Origin: CALXQW01 sp031553045 | GTDB lineage: Bacteria; Verrucomicrobiota; Verrucomicrobiia; Opitutales; Intestinicryptomonadaceae | Assembly: GCA_031553045.1 (NCBI GenBank) | Contig: JAVBLZ010000021.1 | Location: 1-17,101 of the forward strand | Direction of reading: 5' to 3' | DNA length: 17,101 bases | Shown: piece by piece, positions 15,638 to 17,101 of the stretch | Layout of the letters: each line of letters begins with the position of its first letter | Position numbering within the stretch: the stretch's first letter is position 1 | Position numbers and translations under genes: made by a program | The notes under the pieces: generated by a model | Seen by the model: only the letters and a program-made list of their open reading frames with translations | Told to the model about the DNA's origin: nothing | The model's database searches: none

Positions 15638-17101
15638 ATGAAACAAATTATATCAATTTTTACATTTGTATTTTGCCTGATACAGAGCTTTGCCCAGAGC
15701 TCAATTTGGACTGAGGATTTTGAGGGCGCATGGATGAAGGCAATGAATGGAAACAAACTAGTATTCGTTTATACTTATAATTCGAATAAATTGGGGTATG
15801 GAGAAATCGGTTATAGTAGCGTTTCCGCAATCACACGTAAATTGGATAATTTTTTGAAATCTGAAGAATTTGAAGATTATGCAAAAGATAATTTTTGCTG
15901 TGTTTCAGTTCCAATTATATACAAGGACCATCGTTCATTTTCAGTTGATAAATATGATATAAATAAAATAAATTTCCAAAGTGAAAAATTTGCCGATGTT
16001 CATAAAAAAGTCTTTGAAACAAGTAAAATAAGCCCTGTGGGGAGTAACATCATAATCTACAACACAGGGACTAATAAAAAATTAGTTTATAGTCCGTATC
16101 GTAGCGAAAGGCGCGGGCAAAAAGATGATGTATATATGAGAAGCATTGAAAAAATGCGCTCAGATTTACTTGGAATAAATTCGAATGTAAATGAAGAAAA
16201 AAAAAGTGTCGTTAGTGCCGATTTGAAATTAACGGATGGATATGTTAATGATTTTAATGATGCTTCAGATTATGCAAAAGCGAATAATATGAATATACTG
16301 ATTGTCTCACGTTCGGCGGCGCAAAAATTTACGAGTTATAAGCATGAATTCGTGCAAAAAAATTGTTTGCTTCTGTATGCTAGAGGAAGCACGCTCGCAG
16401 ATCACACAATTTTTCTTTGCAGTGCAGATTATAGGAAGTATCTCCCCTTACCGCTTTCTGATAATTTTATTGACGATTTGGCAATAGCTATGGAGAAATT
16501 AAATGATCCAAACTATCCGAGTTTTCATGAGAATAATATAGCTTATCGAAACGCTGAACGCAAAAATTATACGGATTTTGACAAAGCCGTTTACGAGGCA
16601 AAAAGTAAAAGCAAACTATTATATATTTCTGCAACTAGCAGAACTGCCAAAAATTTGGCGTCATTAAGTAATACCATCACAACTAAAATGAATATGATAT
16701 TTTTGGATATAAAGGCTGCTGAGATTTGTCCTTTTAATAGCGGTAAAGGATTATATCTTGCCATAAATGAGCGTTTGGCGGAAGTCATGTCTTGTTTGGG
16801 TGGTGTGAGGTTTTCTGGTGATATTATTTACGACCCTGTGAGTAGGAAGTACTGTACTATCTCAATGGGTGTGGATAATTTAAAAGAAAAAATAGAAATT
16901 GCCGCCGCCGAATTTAAAAATCCATATTCTACAAAAGCAAAATTTTTGTGGCCTTCTGATGAAGTAGATGAGGATACGGAGTATTTGACGCACAACTTTA
17001 GCAAGGCATTGCAGCAAGCTAAAGAAAGTAACAAAAAGCTATTGATTATTTTTACTTCTGCAGTCAAAGAATATATTTCTGGCAATATTGCTTCATGGGC
17101 T
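15638..17101 (+). CDS. Secreted protein with four degenerate thioredoxin-like repeats (partial, runs off the window)
   Basis: The frame is open from the ATG at 15638 to the window end (488 codons, no stop). Residues 1 to about 20 are a signal peptide (IISIFTFVFCLIQSFAQ), so the protein is exported, perhaps to the periplasm. Four segments share a thioredoxin-like beginning, an acidic helix and then a hydrophobic strand: DFEGAWMKAMNGNKLVFVYTY (near 27), DFNDASDYAKANNMNILIVS (near 205), DFDKAVYEAKSKSKLLYIS (near 313) and NFSKALQQAKESNKKLLIIF (near 453). In thioredoxins a CxxC follows this strand; none of the four has it, so redox activity is unlikely. The first repeat also keeps a family-like second half (SEEFEDYAKDNF). 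It starts 53 bp after the second TIR gene on the same strand and is probably in the operon. Confidence 0.65.
   Translation, partial: MKQIISIFTFVFCLIQSFAQSSIWTEDFEGAWMKAMNGNKLVFVYTYNSNKLGYGEIGYSSVSAITRKLDNFLKSEEFEDYAKDNFCCVSVPIIYKDHRSFSVDKYDINKINFQSEKFADVHKKVFETSKISPVGSNIIIYNTGTNKKLVYSPYRSERRGQKDDVYMRSIEKMRSDLLGINSNVNEEKKSVVSADLKLTDGYVNDFNDASDYAKANNMNILIVSRSAAQKFTSYKHEFVQKNCLLLYARGSTLADHTIFLCSADYRKYLPLPLSDNFIDDLAIAMEKLNDPNYPSFHENNIAYRNAERKNYTDFDKAVYEAKSKSKLLYISATSRTAKNLASLSNTITTKMNMIFLDIKAAEICPFNSGKGLYLAINERLAEVMSCLGGVRFSGDIIYDPVSRKYCTISMGVDNLKEKIEIAAAEFKNPYSTKAKFLWPSDEVDEDTEYLTHNFSKALQQAKESNKKLLIIFTSAVKEYISGNIASWA

Overview
The window looks like AT-rich chromosomal DNA from a Gram-negative, polysaccharide-degrading bacterium. 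The PVC group, and Verrucomicrobiota or a relative in particular, fits best. This is inferred from a GH106-like secreted glycosidase, a large autotransporter with tandem passenger repeats, and the scarcity of Shine-Dalgarno sequences: only one of the eight reading frames has an obvious AAGGAG-type site. No rRNA, tRNA or CRISPR array was seen, so the assignment is tentative.

Left part (1-1665). An intact IS30-family transposase gene (40-990) belongs to an element whose left end is cut by the window edge. Downstream lie two diverged direct copies of a roughly 68-bp sequence. These look like IS30 right ends, because they match part of the left end in inverted orientation. Two isolated GC-rich palindromic motifs lie nearby. 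A small stand-alone GIY-YIG nuclease-like gene follows (1273-1605).

Middle part (1666-9260). A secreted GH106-like glycosidase (1666-4728) faces an autotransporter on the minus strand (4813-8361), which carries six roughly 87-residue passenger repeats and a C-terminal beta-barrel. Divergent from the autotransporter is a MerR/BmrR-type regulator (8466-9260). The 104-bp gap between them holds a perfect 14-bp dyad inside a 19-bp promoter spacer facing the autotransporter. That is the classic arrangement for MerR activation, so this pair looks like a regulated surface-protein module.

Right part (9261-17101). After a terminator come a candidate promoter and then four same-strand genes that read as one operon. 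They encode (i) a 491-aa cytoplasmic protein with two Rossmann-like segments and a C-terminal RyR-like domain; (ii) and (iii) two paralogous membrane proteins of 758 and 754 aa, built as TIR domain, one membrane helix, an Ala/Glu-rich coiled coil of about 95 residues, and two tandem domains resembling inactive C39/papain-like folds; and (iv) a secreted protein, open at the window edge, with four degenerate thioredoxin-like repeats that lack CxxC. TIR domains are common NAD-consuming effectors and RyR-like domains occur in prokaryotic conflict loci. The set could therefore be an envelope-sensing TIR immune or stress system: periplasmic sensor modules and a secreted partner outside, TIR and RyR proteins inside. 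The TIR paralogues have a mosaic identity pattern that points to gene conversion. This operon is the best candidate in the window for an undescribed system.
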